64,000 nt of DNA from NCBI RefSeq assembly GCF_013426915.1, contig NZ_AP023181.1, positions 1,736,001 through 1,800,000 on the forward strand, written 5' to 3'. How positions within the stretch are numbered: position 1 is the stretch's first letter; the number at the start of each line of letters is the position of its first letter. This document shows, piece after piece, positions 35,373 through 45,349 of this stretch. The position numbers and the translations under genes are program-made. Origin of the DNA: Paraburkholderia sp. PGU19. GTDB lineage: Bacteria; Pseudomonadota; Gammaproteobacteria; Burkholderiales; Burkholderiaceae. The notes beneath the pieces are model-generated. The model made no database searches. It saw nothing but the letters and a program-made list of their open reading frames with translations, and was not told where the DNA came from.

Positions 35373-37871
35373 ATGCCTGCCATTCCTGACCGGACACGTT
35401 CGCCGCTGTCCCACTACCGGAAGAAACGTGACTTCCATGTCACGCCAGAGCCCGCGCCAACGGCTGGAACTTCATCAACTGACGACCAGCGTCTGGTCTT
35501 TGTTGTGCAAAAGCACTGGTCTGGCCGCCTGCATTACGACTTTCGCCTCGAACTCGACGGCGTCTTGATGTCGTGGGCCGTACCGAAGGGGCCCAGCTAT
35601 GACCCGAAGGAAAAGAGGATGGCGATTCACGTCGAGGACCATCCGGTCGACTACGCGAGCTTCGAAGGCACTATTCCGCCAGGGCAGTATGGCGCCGGTA
35701 CCGTTCTCGTGTGGGACCGTGGAACCTGGGACCCGGCCGGCGACCCGCGCGAGGGAATGAAAGCCGGCAAGCTTGTTTTCAGGCTCCACGGCGAGAAACT
35801 CGCCGGTATGTGGGAGTTGGTGCGAATTGCGAAGCCCGAAGACAGGCAGGACCAGTGGATTCTTTTCAAGAAACACGACGAATGGGCACAGCCGCTCGCG
35901 CAATATGATGTCATCAAGGCGCTCCCTGACAGCGTCGTCGCAAAGCCTCTGGGGCTTGCGGAGGAACGCGAACCCAGGTCGCTCAATCCATCACCCGTCG
36001 CTGATTCGACAATCGACCTCACCGCGGCAACGCCGGCTCCACTTCCCGCAAAACTCGAGCCGCAACTCGCGACGCTGGCTGCGTCGCTGCCGACCGGAGG
36101 CGACTGGATAGTCGAGGCAAAGTTTGACGGTTATCGGATGCTCGCGCGTGTTGACAAGGGGCGCGCGCGGCTTTTCACCAGCGGCGGACATGACTGGACA
36201 AAGAAGTTATCGAGTCTGGCCGCAGAGGTCGAAAAACTCCCCGTCTCAACTGCATGGCTCGACGGCGAAATGGTTGTGCTGAAGGACGGAATCCCCGACT
36301 TCGCTGCTTTGCAGAATGCGATTGACGGCGCTTCCAGCGAAAGCATCGTCTACTTCCTATTTGACCTGATGTACCTGGAGGGAAAGGACCTGCGGAGGGT
36401 AGCCCTGAGTTCCAGGCGCGCGCTCCTCGGACAGCTTCTGGAACGCGCGGGGGAGCGGCTTCGCTTCAGCCAGGACTTTGTGGCGCCACCGGCACAGGTA
36501 TTCAAGGCCGCCTCGGAACTGGGTCTTGAAGGTCTGGTGTTCAAGCGGCGCAATGCGCCGTACCTTTCAGGAAGAACGTTGACGTGGTTCAAGGCCAAGT
36601 GCCGGCTGCGCCAGGAATTCGTCATCTGCGGCTTTACCAATCGAAGCGGCGCGCCCGGGGAGGTTGGCAGTTTGCTGCTCGGATATCACGCAGGCGGCAA
36701 GCTCTGCGACGCCGGCAGCGTCGGCACCGGCTGGGACGCCCGCACGGCCCGGGACCTGTGGACCCGCCTTACGCCGCTTGAGGTGCTTACTGCCTCATAT
36801 GACGTCACTGCCACCAAACCACGGCGATGGTCCAGGCGCGCAGCCGGCAGCGAGCGTTGGGTCCAGCCGGTATTGGTCGCGGAAGTTGAGTTCGCCGAAT
36901 GGACCCCGGATGGTCTCGTGCGACAGGCCTCGTTCAAAGGCTTGCGCTTCGACAAGCCGGCGAGCTGTATCACCCGCGAAGCCGCCCGGACCTTAGCGTC
37001 CAGACCTGCACCAGCCGTCAAGGTCACCCACCCGGACAGGGTCATTGACCCGACGACGGGCATCACCAAGCTTGACCTGGTCCGCTATTACGAGAGCGTC
37101 GCCGGGTGGCTGCTGCCCCACTTGACGGACCGCCCACTCGCGATGCTGCGCGCGCCGGACGGTCTCTCCGGAGAGCTGTTTTTCCAGAAGCATCCGGAGA
37201 CCACCAAGATGCCGGGCCTGGAGGAACACAAGTGGCCGGGGCACCGCGTCCTGCTCTCGGTCGACACGCCCGAGGCGCTCATGTCGGCAGCGCAGATGAA
37301 TGTCGTCGAGTTTCACACGTGGAACTCGACGGTCAGCCGCCTCGACAGCCCTGACCGGGTCATCTTCGACCTCGACCCCGGGGAAGGACTGAAGTGGAAG
37401 CAAATGCTGGAAGCAGCACTGCTGGTCCATACCCTGTTGGCCGAACTGGGGCTCAAGGCATGGCTGAAGACGAGCGGCGGCAAGGGGTTGCACATCGTCG
37501 TGCCTCTGACGCCAAAACTTGACTACGACATGGTGAAGGGATTCTCCCGGGCGTTCGTCCGGCACCTGGCCAAAGTCATTCCCGAGCGATTTTCGGCAAC
37601 GTCAGGACCTTCGAATCGCGAGGGCAAGGTGTTTGCAGACTACCTGCGCAATGGGATGGGTCAGACGACCGTGGCCGCTTTTTCGGCCCGTGCTCGACCT
37701 GGGATGGGGGTTTCCATGACTGTATCGTGGGACCAGCTTGATGCTCTCAAAGATGGGGCGCAGTGGACCGTGTCAACTGCACGCGAGTACCTCAGCTTTC
37801 AGACCCAGGACCCGTGGCAGGATTACTGGTCGACGAAGCAAACGTTGGCCGCAGCCATAAAGCGTCTATAG
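35373..37871 (+). CDS. ligD: Multifunctional non-homologous end-joining DNA ligase LigD
   Basis: An 832-residue LigD with domain order phosphoesterase, ligase, polymerase. The 3'-phosphoesterase covers about residues 15-175 (FVVQKHWSGRLHYDFRLEL, VPKGPS). The ATP-dependent ligase covers about 225-530, with its nucleotidyl lysine in 'EAKFDGYRM' near residue 250. The primase-like polymerase covers about 550-830 (FFQKHPETT, metal-binding DxD in 'IFDLDPGEG', 'SGGKGLHIVVPL'). It repairs double-strand breaks with Ku, but no ku gene is in this window. ATG 35373 fits the family. It converges with the NadM-Nudix gene. Confidence 0.95.
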   Translation: MPAIPDRTRSPLSHYRKKRDFHVTPEPAPTAGTSSTDDQRLVFVVQKHWSGRLHYDFRLELDGVLMSWAVPKGPSYDPKEKRMAIHVEDHPVDYASFEGTIPPGQYGAGTVLVWDRGTWDPAGDPREGMKAGKLVFRLHGEKLAGMWELVRIAKPEDRQDQWILFKKHDEWAQPLAQYDVIKALPDSVVAKPLGLAEEREPRSLNPSPVADSTIDLTAATPAPLPAKLEPQLATLAASLPTGGDWIVEAKFDGYRMLARVDKGRARLFTSGGHDWTKKLSSLAAEVEKLPVSTAWLDGEMVVLKDGIPDFAALQNAIDGASSESIVYFLFDLMYLEGKDLRRVALSSRRALLGQLLERAGERLRFSQDFVAPPAQVFKAASELGLEGLVFKRRNAPYLSGRTLTWFKAKCRLRQEFVICGFTNRSGAPGEVGSLLLGYHAGGKLCDAGSVGTGWDARTARDLWTRLTPLEVLTASYDVTATKPRRWSRRAAGSERWVQPVLVAEVEFAEWTPDGLVRQASFKGLRFDKPASCITREAARTLASRPAPAVKVTHPDRVIDPTTGITKLDLVRYYESVAGWLLPHLTDRPLAMLRAPDGLSGELFFQKHPETTKMPGLEEHKWPGHRVLLSVDTPEALMSAAQMNVVEFHTWNSTVSRLDSPDRVIFDLDPGEGLKWKQMLEAALLVHTLLAELGLKAWLKTSGGKGLHIVVPLTPKLDYDMVKGFSRAFVRHLAKVIPERFSATSGPSNREGKVFADYLRNGMGQTTVAAFSARARPGMGVSMTVSWDQLDALKDGAQWTVSTAREYLSFQTQDPWQDYWSTKQTLAAAIKRL

Positions 37872-37914
37872 CGATGTGAACGGTTTTTTGCAGTTCGGAA
37901 ATACGCCTCCAAGG

Positions 37915-39033
37915 TCAACTTCCCGGCACGACAGGAAGAACATAGTGGAGAAACCTATCGCCAATCATAAAGTGGTCTTCGAAGAACCGTTCCTCAAGCG
38001 ACGGCAGTTGAGTTTTCGGCACCCACATCGCGTGGCGTGCGTCGGAGCACCCCTTAACCGGCGGCAGCTCGCCCGCTGGCAAGCCTTCGAATCCGCCATC
38101 ATTTAGGTTGAAGTAGAACGCGTGGGATAGCCGACGACCGGCTTCACTGCGGCATGGGTCGTCGAAAAGCTCCCGGTCCCGAATAAACGTCCTCAGGAGC
38201 TCCGGCCGGATGGCGAGGCTGCTTTCCTCCCTGAGTTCGCGCAGCGCGCCCTCGACGACGCGTTCATCCGGCTCCAGGAACCCCCCGGGCCATGCAAGTG
38301 CTCCAGTGCCATATTCGCCGCCTCGCTCGATGAGCAAGACGTGCTCGCGGAACTCCACGACGGCATCCAGGCAACTGTGGTTCGGTACATAGGGAGCGAC
38401 CTTCCACCTTTCCACATCGGCGCGAATCGCGTAATGCTGATTCCGCAGTGATTCGAACAGAGGGAGCTTCTTGAACGTCGTCAAAAACTGATAGGTGCCG
38501 GCTGGCACCATTGTGCGCAGAAACGTTTCCGCGTCCGATTCGTACTCGCGCTCGAACCAGAGGCTTCGCACCTCAGTTTCATTCACTTCGCCGACGCTGG
38601 GCTCTTTGAAAAGCTTCCATTCGGGAAACAGATGGAGGTAGTACGAGCTGCGGTCCTTTTCGTGACCGATGAGAGCGATTTTGACGTTGGGATTGGTCAG
38701 GCTTCCAACGCCACTACGGACCGCCGCGCACCAGCGGTCGTCATCGTAATAATCTCGAATGTAGACGAATTTCACCCGCTGGTTCTGCTCGCCGGTCAGG
38801 CACGAGCGAATCACTGCCTCTCGCTCGGCGGCGTGCAGAGGATGCCTAGGGGAACGCGCGCGATGCGCGGAGCCGAGGACGATGATGACCTCCTCGCCCA
38901 TATCGAGGCCTCGATGGACCAGCGCAAGCTGGCCATTGTGCATGCCCAGCTGAAAGCGACCAATGAACACAACGGCGTCGAAGTCTCCGTCGAGCGGGTA
39001 CGGATACTCTTTAGTGGGGTCGAGAGTGGACAT
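37915..39033 (-). CDS. nadM: Bifunctional NMN adenylyltransferase/Nudix hydrolase
   Basis: A 372-residue fusion. Residues about 15-190 are a NadM-type nucleotidyltransferase (VVFIGRFQLGMHNG, then 'IIVLGSAHRARSPRHPLHAAERE') that makes NAD from NMN and ATP. Residues about 200-370 are a Nudix hydrolase, with the box 'GGFLEPDERVVEGALRELRE' followed by ESSL, probably cleaving ADP-ribose. Such fusions recycle NAD. The gene converges with ligD (stops 43 bases apart) and has no partner on its strand. Confidence 0.93.
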   Translation of the reverse strand: MSTLDPTKEYPYPLDGDFDAVVFIGRFQLGMHNGQLALVHRGLDMGEEVIIVLGSAHRARSPRHPLHAAEREAVIRSCLTGEQNQRVKFVYIRDYYDDDRWCAAVRSGVGSLTNPNVKIALIGHEKDRSSYYLHLFPEWKLFKEPSVGEVNETEVRSLWFEREYESDAETFLRTMVPAGTYQFLTTFKKLPLFESLRNQHYAIRADVERWKVAPYVPNHSCLDAVVEFREHVLLIERGGEYGTGALAWPGGFLEPDERVVEGALRELREESSLAIRPELLRTFIRDRELFDDPCRSEAGRRLSHAFYFNLNDGGFEGLPAGELPPVKGCSDARHAMWVPKTQLPSLEERFFEDHFMIGDRFLHYVLPVVPGS

Positions 39034-39502
39034 GATTTGATTGCCGCGCCAGGAATTTGGCGACCGTTGCCGAAAGCACGGCTACGAAGACGAATGATAC
39101 GCGCTGCCTGGCCGCGCTTGAATTCAGCGTTTTTGACGAGACGCAGGACACGAGTTACCGATGCCACCATCGCCTTCGGCGACGCGCTTATCCAAGCGAG
39201 CTTGCGCGCGAGCTGGCCCACTGCAAGTCGTCCACGTGGACGATGCGTATGTTGCGTTCGTCGCGAGCGCTTGTGCGAAATCGCAAACGGGAAGATGCGC
39301 GCTTCGTCGGGAGCTTCCTTCGCCAGAAAACGAGTGGCCTTTTCGTGGTTCATCGCCTGCACGCTATGGCGAGAGCAGACCTCTGTCGATAGAGACGCGC
39401 GCCGGTGTGGCGGCGCTAAACTGAAGTATGGCCTGACCTCCGTGCTATCACGGGGCATGGTGCCAAGCTGGCGAGGGAAAGCCCAGCGTGGGAGAAGGCG
39501 CG
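39034..39502. other. Intergenic region
   Basis: No gene supported; frames present are arginine-rich and patternless. It holds promoters for nadM and for the small gene at 39503. Confidence 0.5.
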
Positions 39503-39706
39503 ATGGCGATTGAGCGAATCTGGGTGAGAGCCAGCTATACGATAAGGAAAAACGCGCAGCGGACCTCCGGTCAGGTGGAGTTCATCGCGCGCGTGACAGA
39601 GCCCGAACAGGGCGCCAGCCTGACTGAGCGCGCAAGGCGCGCAGTGGCCCGTCGACTGCACGTGCCTGAGTCGAGCGTCGATATCACCGGGCTAATCACA
39701 GACTGA
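39503..39706 (+). CDS. Small unknown protein
   Basis: A 67-residue protein starting MAIERIWVRASYTIRK, with the body 'TERARRAVARRLHVPESSVDITGLITD' in outline. GGGAGAAGG precedes ATG 39503. The alternating strand-helix-strand look is like a small alpha/beta fold. It is followed 29 bases later by the zinc-ribbon gene, so the two probably share a transcript. Confidence 0.65.
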   Translation: MAIERIWVRASYTIRKNAQRTSGQVEFIARVTEPEQGASLTERARRAVARRLHVPESSVDITGLITD

Positions 39707-39735
39707 ACATTAGCCTTCCGGCAAGGAGCGGCATC

Positions 39736-39909
39736 ATGGCAACCGACGAGCAGGTCCTCTACGTCTATCGGTGCAAGGCATGCGGCCATGCCGGCGAGGT
39801 GCGTCTCGACGATGATTCGCACGAAGGTGAACAGGCAAACTGTGATTCGTGCGGCGAACCGGTTGCGCTCAAATTAGGTGGCGTGCGATTCGTCCCAGGA
39901 AGCCGTTAG
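39736..39909 (+). CDS. Small zinc-ribbon protein
   Basis: A 57-residue protein with two CxxC pairs (YRCKACGHAG near residue 13 and NCDSCGEPV near 36), a classic zinc ribbon. It may bind nucleic acid or protein. AAGGAG stands 7 bases before ATG 39736. A fragment of a second copy is at 17691-17775. Probably in one transcript with the 67-residue gene before it. Confidence 0.8.
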   Translation: MATDEQVLYVYRCKACGHAGEVRLDDDSHEGEQANCDSCGEPVALKLGGVRFVPGSR

Positions 39910-40047
39910 CCTCAGGCTGCGGCGGCGCACCGGATTTCGCTCGAGTCGCGTCCGTATCCGGAAATCGCCAGGTCAGGACCAGCTCTCCTGGACCTCGTCA
40001 GGACTAAGCTATAGTTCTGGCGACTTTGTCGTGCGCAGGGGTAACCG

Positions 40048-40494
40048 ATGGCCGACCGGTTGACGGTGCAGCAGTTTTTCGATGCTTTACGTGCGCAGAA
40101 CATCACACCGCTTGCCGATACGCCGGCGGTGAGAGCGAGCGTCGACAATCGGGTGCGCAATCTTTGCATGGGCTATCCCATCCAGGGCCGGTGGCCGGTA
40201 CTTGACCTGGAGAGCGTGATGCTCAACGACCTGCCAAACCTGCTCGACCTTGCGCGCGACGACTATCTGGGGACAGTGAATTTGCGGGACTTCGACGAAA
40301 CCTACGCGATGAACGGGTGGTTCGACGACTTCAGGCAGCAATGGGGGCTCACGGACTTACCGCGCATTCGCGCAGTGATGCTGGAACTGCTCCCGGCAGG
40401 TAGAACCTGGAAGTCACCTGAACTGTGGGCAGCCTACAAGAAGGCCGCGCGCGCTCCGCGGGGTTCGTTGCTGCGACGGCTGCTGGGCGGCTAG
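40048..40494 (+). CDS. Unknown protein
   Basis: A 148-residue, helical cytoplasmic protein: 'LTVQQFFDALRAQNITPLAD' at the N-terminus, 'MNGWFDDFRQQWGL' in the middle and a basic C-terminus. AGGGG lies upstream of ATG 40048. Base composition is as in neighbouring genes. No family recognised; it is third in a row of small + strand genes. Confidence 0.75.
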   Translation: MADRLTVQQFFDALRAQNITPLADTPAVRASVDNRVRNLCMGYPIQGRWPVLDLESVMLNDLPNLLDLARDDYLGTVNLRDFDETYAMNGWFDDFRQQWGLTDLPRIRAVMLELLPAGRTWKSPELWAAYKKAARAPRGSLLRRLLGG

Positions 40495-40630
40495 CGAGGC
40501 CGGTGCGGCATTCGGGCGGTCGTGCAGCGACGCATGTGTGACGAAGGTAGAGACAGCCAGGAGTTCGATGTGGGCGAGCTCATTGAACGCCTTATATGCG
40601 GTAATTGCATTGCAACGAATGCGGCGGATG

Positions 40631-41506
40631 TCACGAACCCGGCATGGCCTTGACCATATTGTCCGCCCGTAGCATGCCCGGCAAGGCCTCAACGAAGAAA
40701 TCTGCCTGGAATGCCACGCCAGCCTTGACGTCGTATTGCGAGAACTCCCGGACGCCAGCCGCCAGTAGCACTTCGTCATCGAGAAAGAAATTTCCCGAGC
40801 ACTCTCTGGATGGGCGCGTCAGGATATAGTGGGCCGCGTCGGCGACTATCTCCGGCTTGCGACACGCAGCAATCATATCGGCGCCGCCAATCTCGTTGCG
40901 CACGGCAGCAGTCGCAATCGCAGTTCGCGGCCACAGCGAATTCACGGCGACGCCATGCTCCCTGAATTCGCCGGCCAGCGCCAGCGTGAAGAGGCGCATC
41001 GTGTATTTGGCGATGGTGTATGCCGGGAAATCCTTGAACCACTTCGGGTCTGTGACCAGCGGAGGCGACAGCGTCAGGATATGTGGATTCGGCGAATTGA
41101 GGAGGTGAGGCAGGCAGGCTTGTGCACAGACAAACGTGCCTCTCCCGTTCACCCCGTGCATCAGGTCGTACCGCTTGACGGGCATATCCAGCGTTCCCGT
41201 CAGTCGGATGGCGCTGGCATTGTTCACGAGTATGTCGATGCCGCCGAACACCTCAATAGCCCTGGCAACCGCGCCCTTTACGCGTTCCTCATCGCGAATG
41301 TCGACGACCAGCGCAAGCGCCTTTCCGCCAGCAGCTTCCACGGCCGCCGCTGCCGTATGCACAGTGCCCTCAAGCCGCGGGTCCGGGTTGGCCGTCTTCG
41401 CTGCAATCACAATGTTCGCGCCGTCGCGTGCCGCCCGGAGTGCAATGGCAAGGCCGATACCGCGACTGCCACCTGACATGAATAGTGTCTTGCCGGCGAG
41501 GTTCAT
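40631..41506 (-). CDS. Short-chain dehydrogenase, HSDL2-like
   Basis: A 291-residue SDR. The coenzyme loop is 'SGGSRGIGLAIAL', the NNAS-type motif is 'ILVNNASAI', and the catalytic YxxxK is in 'PAYTIAKYTM'. The C-terminal part 'SRECSGNFFLDDEVLLAAGV' is typical of the HSDL2-like group. It oxidises or reduces an unknown hydroxy compound with NAD(P). A second SDR lies 114 bases upstream on the same strand, so they may be co-transcribed. Confidence 0.92.
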   Translation of the reverse strand: MNLAGKTLFMSGGSRGIGLAIALRAARDGANIVIAAKTANPDPRLEGTVHTAAAAVEAAGGKALALVVDIRDEERVKGAVARAIEVFGGIDILVNNASAIRLTGTLDMPVKRYDLMHGVNGRGTFVCAQACLPHLLNSPNPHILTLSPPLVTDPKWFKDFPAYTIAKYTMRLFTLALAGEFREHGVAVNSLWPRTAIATAAVRNEIGGADMIAACRKPEIVADAAHYILTRPSRECSGNFFLDDEVLLAAGVREFSQYDVKAGVAFQADFFVEALPGMLRADNMVKAMPGS

Positions 41507-41620
41507 GGTTATCTCCTTAATACTTGCGTTGGCATGTGATTACGTACGAAAGGGCGCTGTTACGAGTCAAAAACACCAAGACTGAAGTCGTACGCCGTTG
41601 CTGGGACGGCGGCGCTGCTA

Positions 41621-42220
41621 TCACGGCTTCCTGGCTGGAATGACCTGTCCTGAGATGTCCTCGACCAGGCTGCGCTTGTACGCCTGGGCCACCACAGCGG
41701 CGGGAATACCTGCCGAATAAGCCTGCCCCATCGCGGCAAGTGTTTCTGAAACCCAGCCTGGGCTGACGACGTTGACCCGTGCCTTGCCCTGCAATTCGAG
41801 CGCTGCGGACCGGACAAACGCCTCGACCCCCGCATTCACCATGCCCACTACTGCACTCCCTGTGACCGGATGCAGGGAGAGAATGCCGCTGGTTAGCGTC
41901 AGAGACCCGCCTTGCGCGATATGACCGACCGAGCACCGGACGAGATTGACCTGCCCCATCAGCTTGTTGGCCAGGCTGAACGCAAAGTCGTCATCTGAGA
42001 GCGATTCGAGCGGTGCGAATTTCACCGCACCTGCGGCGCAAATCACGGCATCAACCGTTCCGAGCTGCTGGTACATTGAGACGATGGACGCCTTGTCTGC
42101 GAGGTCCACTGACAGGTCTGGGCCATTGCGGCTCGCGCCAATGACCTGATGTTCGGGCGAGAGCAGGCGAACGATTTCCTTGCCGAGCACTCCGGTTACG
42201 CCAACTATCAGCACGCGCAT
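41621..42220 (-). CDS. Short-chain dehydrogenase (short type)
   Basis: A 199-residue SDR with 'VGVTGVLGKEIVRLLS' as coenzyme loop and 'AVICAAGAVKFAPL' in place of NNAG. The active-site tyrosine of YxxxK is not evident in 'AVVGMVNAGVEAFVRS', so catalysis may be altered. This short group is common in proteobacteria near LysR or TetR genes. AAGGAGGACTT precedes ATG 42220. Divergent from the SWIM-domain gene. Confidence 0.88.
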   Translation of the reverse strand: MRVLIVGVTGVLGKEIVRLLSPEHQVIGASRNGPDLSVDLADKASIVSMYQQLGTVDAVICAAGAVKFAPLESLSDDDFAFSLANKLMGQVNLVRCSVGHIAQGGSLTLTSGILSLHPVTGSAVVGMVNAGVEAFVRSAALELQGKARVNVVSPGWVSETLAAMGQAYSAGIPAAVVAQAYKRSLVEDISGQVIPARKP

Positions 42221-42387
42221 AAGTCCTCCTTATCCGGAAGGGTCACGCCACCGCGGAGTGACGTATCACGTGTGACGTGACGACGAACGAATATCGTACT
42301 ACCGCTCGTGCTGGCGCGAACACCGCACTACACACAGCGCTGCACAGCGGACGGGCTAGAATTCTCCGTCGACTCACATAGAGACAT

Positions 42388-44172
42388 ATGCACGCCATGT
42401 CCAGCCACTCACCGCTTCATGACGTCCTTACCCTCAAGGAAATCCAGTCGCTCGCAGACCCGAAGACATTTGCGCGGGGCAAAGCCTATTTCCACGAGGG
42501 GGCGGTATCGCGGCTCGATGAGCGAGATGGCGTGCTCCATGCCCATGTCCGCGGTACGCAGCGGTACAGCGTCGAGCTTGGCATCGGCGACGACGGCGCG
42601 TTGACCTACGAATGCGACTGTCCCGTAGGCGAGGACGGCATCTTCTGCAAGCATGCTGTCGCGGTCGCGCTGTCGTGGCTCGAGAACACAGGGGAGGAGG
42701 TGTTTCATGCCGACGAATCAAAGCCGGTGAAGGCCCGCAAAGCGCGCAAGACGTACGAAGAGCTGATTCGCGAATACGTCGCGACGTTGAACGAGGACGC
42801 GGTGTGCAACCTGCTATTCGAGGTGGTCGAGCGTGACATGACGCTGCGCGACAAGTTGCTTTTCGCAGCGCGAGCAGCGGCCGCCAGTGACCTCCCGAGC
42901 ATGAAGACTGCCGTGCGGCAGGCGACACGCATCTCGCGTCCGCTCGACTGGCGTGAGGCCGGAGCGTACGGTGACGGCCTGATGTCACTCGCGGACACGC
43001 TGCGTCAGCGACTTGCAGGTCCTCACGCAGCCCAGGTCGTTGAGCTCGCGGAGCTGGCGATTGCGGGTGCCGAAAAAAGCCTTGAACAGATTGACGACTC
43101 CGGGGGCGACGTGATACCGGCCATCATGGAGCTGGCTGCCGTACATCTCGAAGCATGCCGGCAAACCCTTCCAGACCGAACAAAGCTGGCCGAGCGCCTC
43201 TTTCGCTTTCAGACCGAAGGAGTATGGGACACATTCTACGATGTGTTGCCCGCTTACGCCGAGCCACTGGGCGACGCCGGACTGCGCAGGTACCGCGAAC
43301 TCGCCGGGAACGGGTGGAACGCGCTGCCGTCGCTCGCTCCGAGCAACGAATTTCGAAGGTCGTTCGACCCGCTTCGGATGCGACTTGAGCGCGCGATGGA
43401 GGCGCTCGCGGAACTGGACGACGACGTCGACGCGCTGATTAGCATCCGCTCGAAGGACCTGTCGAGTCCCTACCGGTTTCTTCTCGTCGCGGAGCTTTGC
43501 GCGAAACACCGTCGTGACGACGAAGCGCTGGCGTGGGCTGAACGTGGCCTCAAGGAATCCGGCAAGAACGTGGACCAGCGTCTGCTCGACTTCTGTATTC
43601 AGGAATACCTGCGCCGTGGCGAGTTTGCAAAGGCCGATGCATTCGCCTGGCAGCGCTTTGAGATGCGCCCTGTCGCTGAAGCGTTTACGGCGGTTATGGA
43701 CGTTGCCACGGCTACCGGTCGGTACGATACAACGCGCGAACGCGCGCTCACTCATCTGTGGGCGCTTGTCCGCACGGAAGAGGCGGCGACAAAAGCGAAG
43801 CGCAATGTCTGGCATTCGTCGACCCGCACGGAACTGGTGAAAGTCTTTCTGGCAGCACGCGACCACGAAACTGCCTGGAGTACGTTCTGCGGCGGTCCGG
43901 TATCGACAGACATGTGGGCAACGATGGCGTCTGTTCGTGCGACGACGAATCCGCACGACGCCATCGCACTCTATCACCGGCTGCTGCCGGTTGCGGCTGA
44001 GCAGGGAACTAGAAAGGCCCGATATGACGAGGCGTTCGGCATCGTGCGGACTATCGGGCAGTTGCGGGCGAAACTGAACGAGCACATTGAGTTTGCCGGT
44101 GAACTGGAGAACATCCGGGAGACCTATCGTGCGAAGCGCAACTTTATGAAGTTGCTCGCGACATTGGGATAG
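42388..44172 (+). CDS. SWIM zinc-finger protein
   Basis: A 594-residue protein. The SWIM finger near residues 70-95 is 'YECDCPVGEDGIFCKHAVAV' (CxCx(n)CxH). The rest is helical, with repeat-like stretches. SWIM fingers bind DNA or protein; bacterial members of this layout have unknown roles, and some sit beside SNF2 helicases, which are absent here. The start is ATG 42388 or ATG 42397; the ribosome site is weak in both cases. Divergent from the SDR genes across 167 bases. Confidence 0.88.
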   Translation: MHAMSSHSPLHDVLTLKEIQSLADPKTFARGKAYFHEGAVSRLDERDGVLHAHVRGTQRYSVELGIGDDGALTYECDCPVGEDGIFCKHAVAVALSWLENTGEEVFHADESKPVKARKARKTYEELIREYVATLNEDAVCNLLFEVVERDMTLRDKLLFAARAAAASDLPSMKTAVRQATRISRPLDWREAGAYGDGLMSLADTLRQRLAGPHAAQVVELAELAIAGAEKSLEQIDDSGGDVIPAIMELAAVHLEACRQTLPDRTKLAERLFRFQTEGVWDTFYDVLPAYAEPLGDAGLRRYRELAGNGWNALPSLAPSNEFRRSFDPLRMRLERAMEALAELDDDVDALISIRSKDLSSPYRFLLVAELCAKHRRDDEALAWAERGLKESGKNVDQRLLDFCIQEYLRRGEFAKADAFAWQRFEMRPVAEAFTAVMDVATATGRYDTTRERALTHLWALVRTEEAATKAKRNVWHSSTRTELVKVFLAARDHETAWSTFCGGPVSTDMWATMASVRATTNPHDAIALYHRLLPVAAEQGTRKARYDEAFGIVRTIGQLRAKLNEHIEFAGELENIRETYRAKRNFMKLLATLG

Positions 44173-44815
44173 CCTCCGCTACCGAGCGTGATGTCCGTAG
44201 CAACGCACGGTGTCGGCCGGGACGGTCACGCTCACGCCGCGTCCGTTCTTGGCCGATATAAAGGCGCTCCTCTATATTCCGGGCTGGAGGAGAGGGCTGA
44301 ATACCCCGCGGCCAGCAGATTGGCGCCAAGCGGGAAGCTCATGGGCGCGACCCGGGAGTTGCAGCTAGAGGGTGAGCGGCGGGACGCGCATTGTCCCGGA
44401 TAGTCTGGCTGTGCGGTGGCGGATGCGCTCGACCACAGTGCCCCTTGCGACAGGCCGGCTCCGCGGTCCAGATTGGCTGACGTGATGGGGTGAAGCTCGC
44501 TTGCCTGCCGTCGGTCGGACTAGGGGGAGCTTTGCCCCAAGCTCAAGGCTCTCTCACCACAATCCAGAAGTAGAAAAGCTCTTGTTCTTGAGAACGAGTC
44601 TTTTCGGGGAGGGCTGGCAATGTGTGAGTGGTACAGCTGCTTCGGAAGCTACGTTTGAAAATGGTTTGTTTCGCCACTTTGCAACGCCGAATGTTTGAAT
44701 GTTTGGTGCGACGCACAGCGCGCGCATTGTTTGTCAACGGCGATGCGGCCGAGTCGCCTTGCCGCCCCGCTTCGCGGGGTTATACACTGGGATTGACTAT
44801 TTAGCGGAGAGCGCC
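44173..44815. other. Intergenic region
   Basis: No gene supported. A short hairpin CCCCGCTTCGCGGGG (44765-44779) lies 37 bases before the Uma2-like gene and could be a regulatory or terminator structure. Confidence 0.5.
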
Positions 44816-45343
44816 ATGAAAACGCAAAATCTCCCGGCCCCAGACACGCTGTTGGCAGTATGGCGAAACCTGACTGCCCACGCGGTCGGCGACGGACGGG
44901 TCGAATACGAAGTCGACCCGCTGGGACGAGTCGTCGACCATCGACGGGTGTGTCCATGGCATCAACTCCTTGTCACCGACATGTTCTGCCAGCTTGCCTC
45001 GCAGTTGGGGCCTCGCGTGGCGATGCGTCAGCCGGTAACAACCCGGTCGTTCGGCATCCGCATTGCCGACGTCGTGTGGATGCCCGAGGAGAAGTGGCCC
45101 GAAATCGATTCGGACGCCCCGTTACCTTCCGTTCCCGACCTGTGCATCGAGGTGCTCGCGGACGACAATGACGCCGACCAGGTTGAGCGCAAGGCTGACG
45201 CCTACCTCAACAGCGGTGCGCAGGAAGTCATCATCGTCGGCCCCCTTGGGAAGGTTGAATTTCGAGGGCTAGACGGTCCGCGTGCGTCATCCCTGTTTCG
45301 CGTGACCCTCGAACCGGACCCGATGTTTTTCGCGTGGGCGTGA
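44816..45343 (+). CDS. Uma2 family (DUF820) putative endonuclease
   Basis: A 175-residue protein of the Uma2/DUF820 restriction-endonuclease-like fold. The core reads 'GIRIADVVWMPEEKW', then 'PDLCIEVLADDND' and 'ERKADAYLNSGAQEVIIV', giving the PD-(D/E)xK-like Asp, Glu and Lys. Targets are unknown. GCGGAGAGCGCC precedes ATG 44816. A phasin remnant follows directly. Confidence in the fold is high and in nuclease activity lower. Confidence 0.85.
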   Translation: MKTQNLPAPDTLLAVWRNLTAHAVGDGRVEYEVDPLGRVVDHRRVCPWHQLLVTDMFCQLASQLGPRVAMRQPVTTRSFGIRIADVVWMPEEKWPEIDSDAPLPSVPDLCIEVLADDNDADQVERKADAYLNSGAQEVIIVGPLGKVEFRGLDGPRASSLFRVTLEPDPMFFAWA

Positions 45344-45349
45344 CATACA

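Noticed and set aside
35215..35397. 60-codon basic frame on the - strand
   Set aside because: Overlaps the ligD start and lacks a ribosome site.
38632..39513. 293-codon frame on the + strand
   Set aside because: Antisense to the NadM-Nudix gene and arginine-rich past it; no start signals.
42985..44085. 366-codon frame on the - strand
   Set aside because: Antisense to the SWIM-domain gene, no ribosome site, no domain pattern.
42388..45343. SWIM-domain protein and Uma2-like nuclease as a defence pair
   Set aside because: They are 640 bases apart, no helicase or methylase is nearby, and no co-transcription sign is visible.
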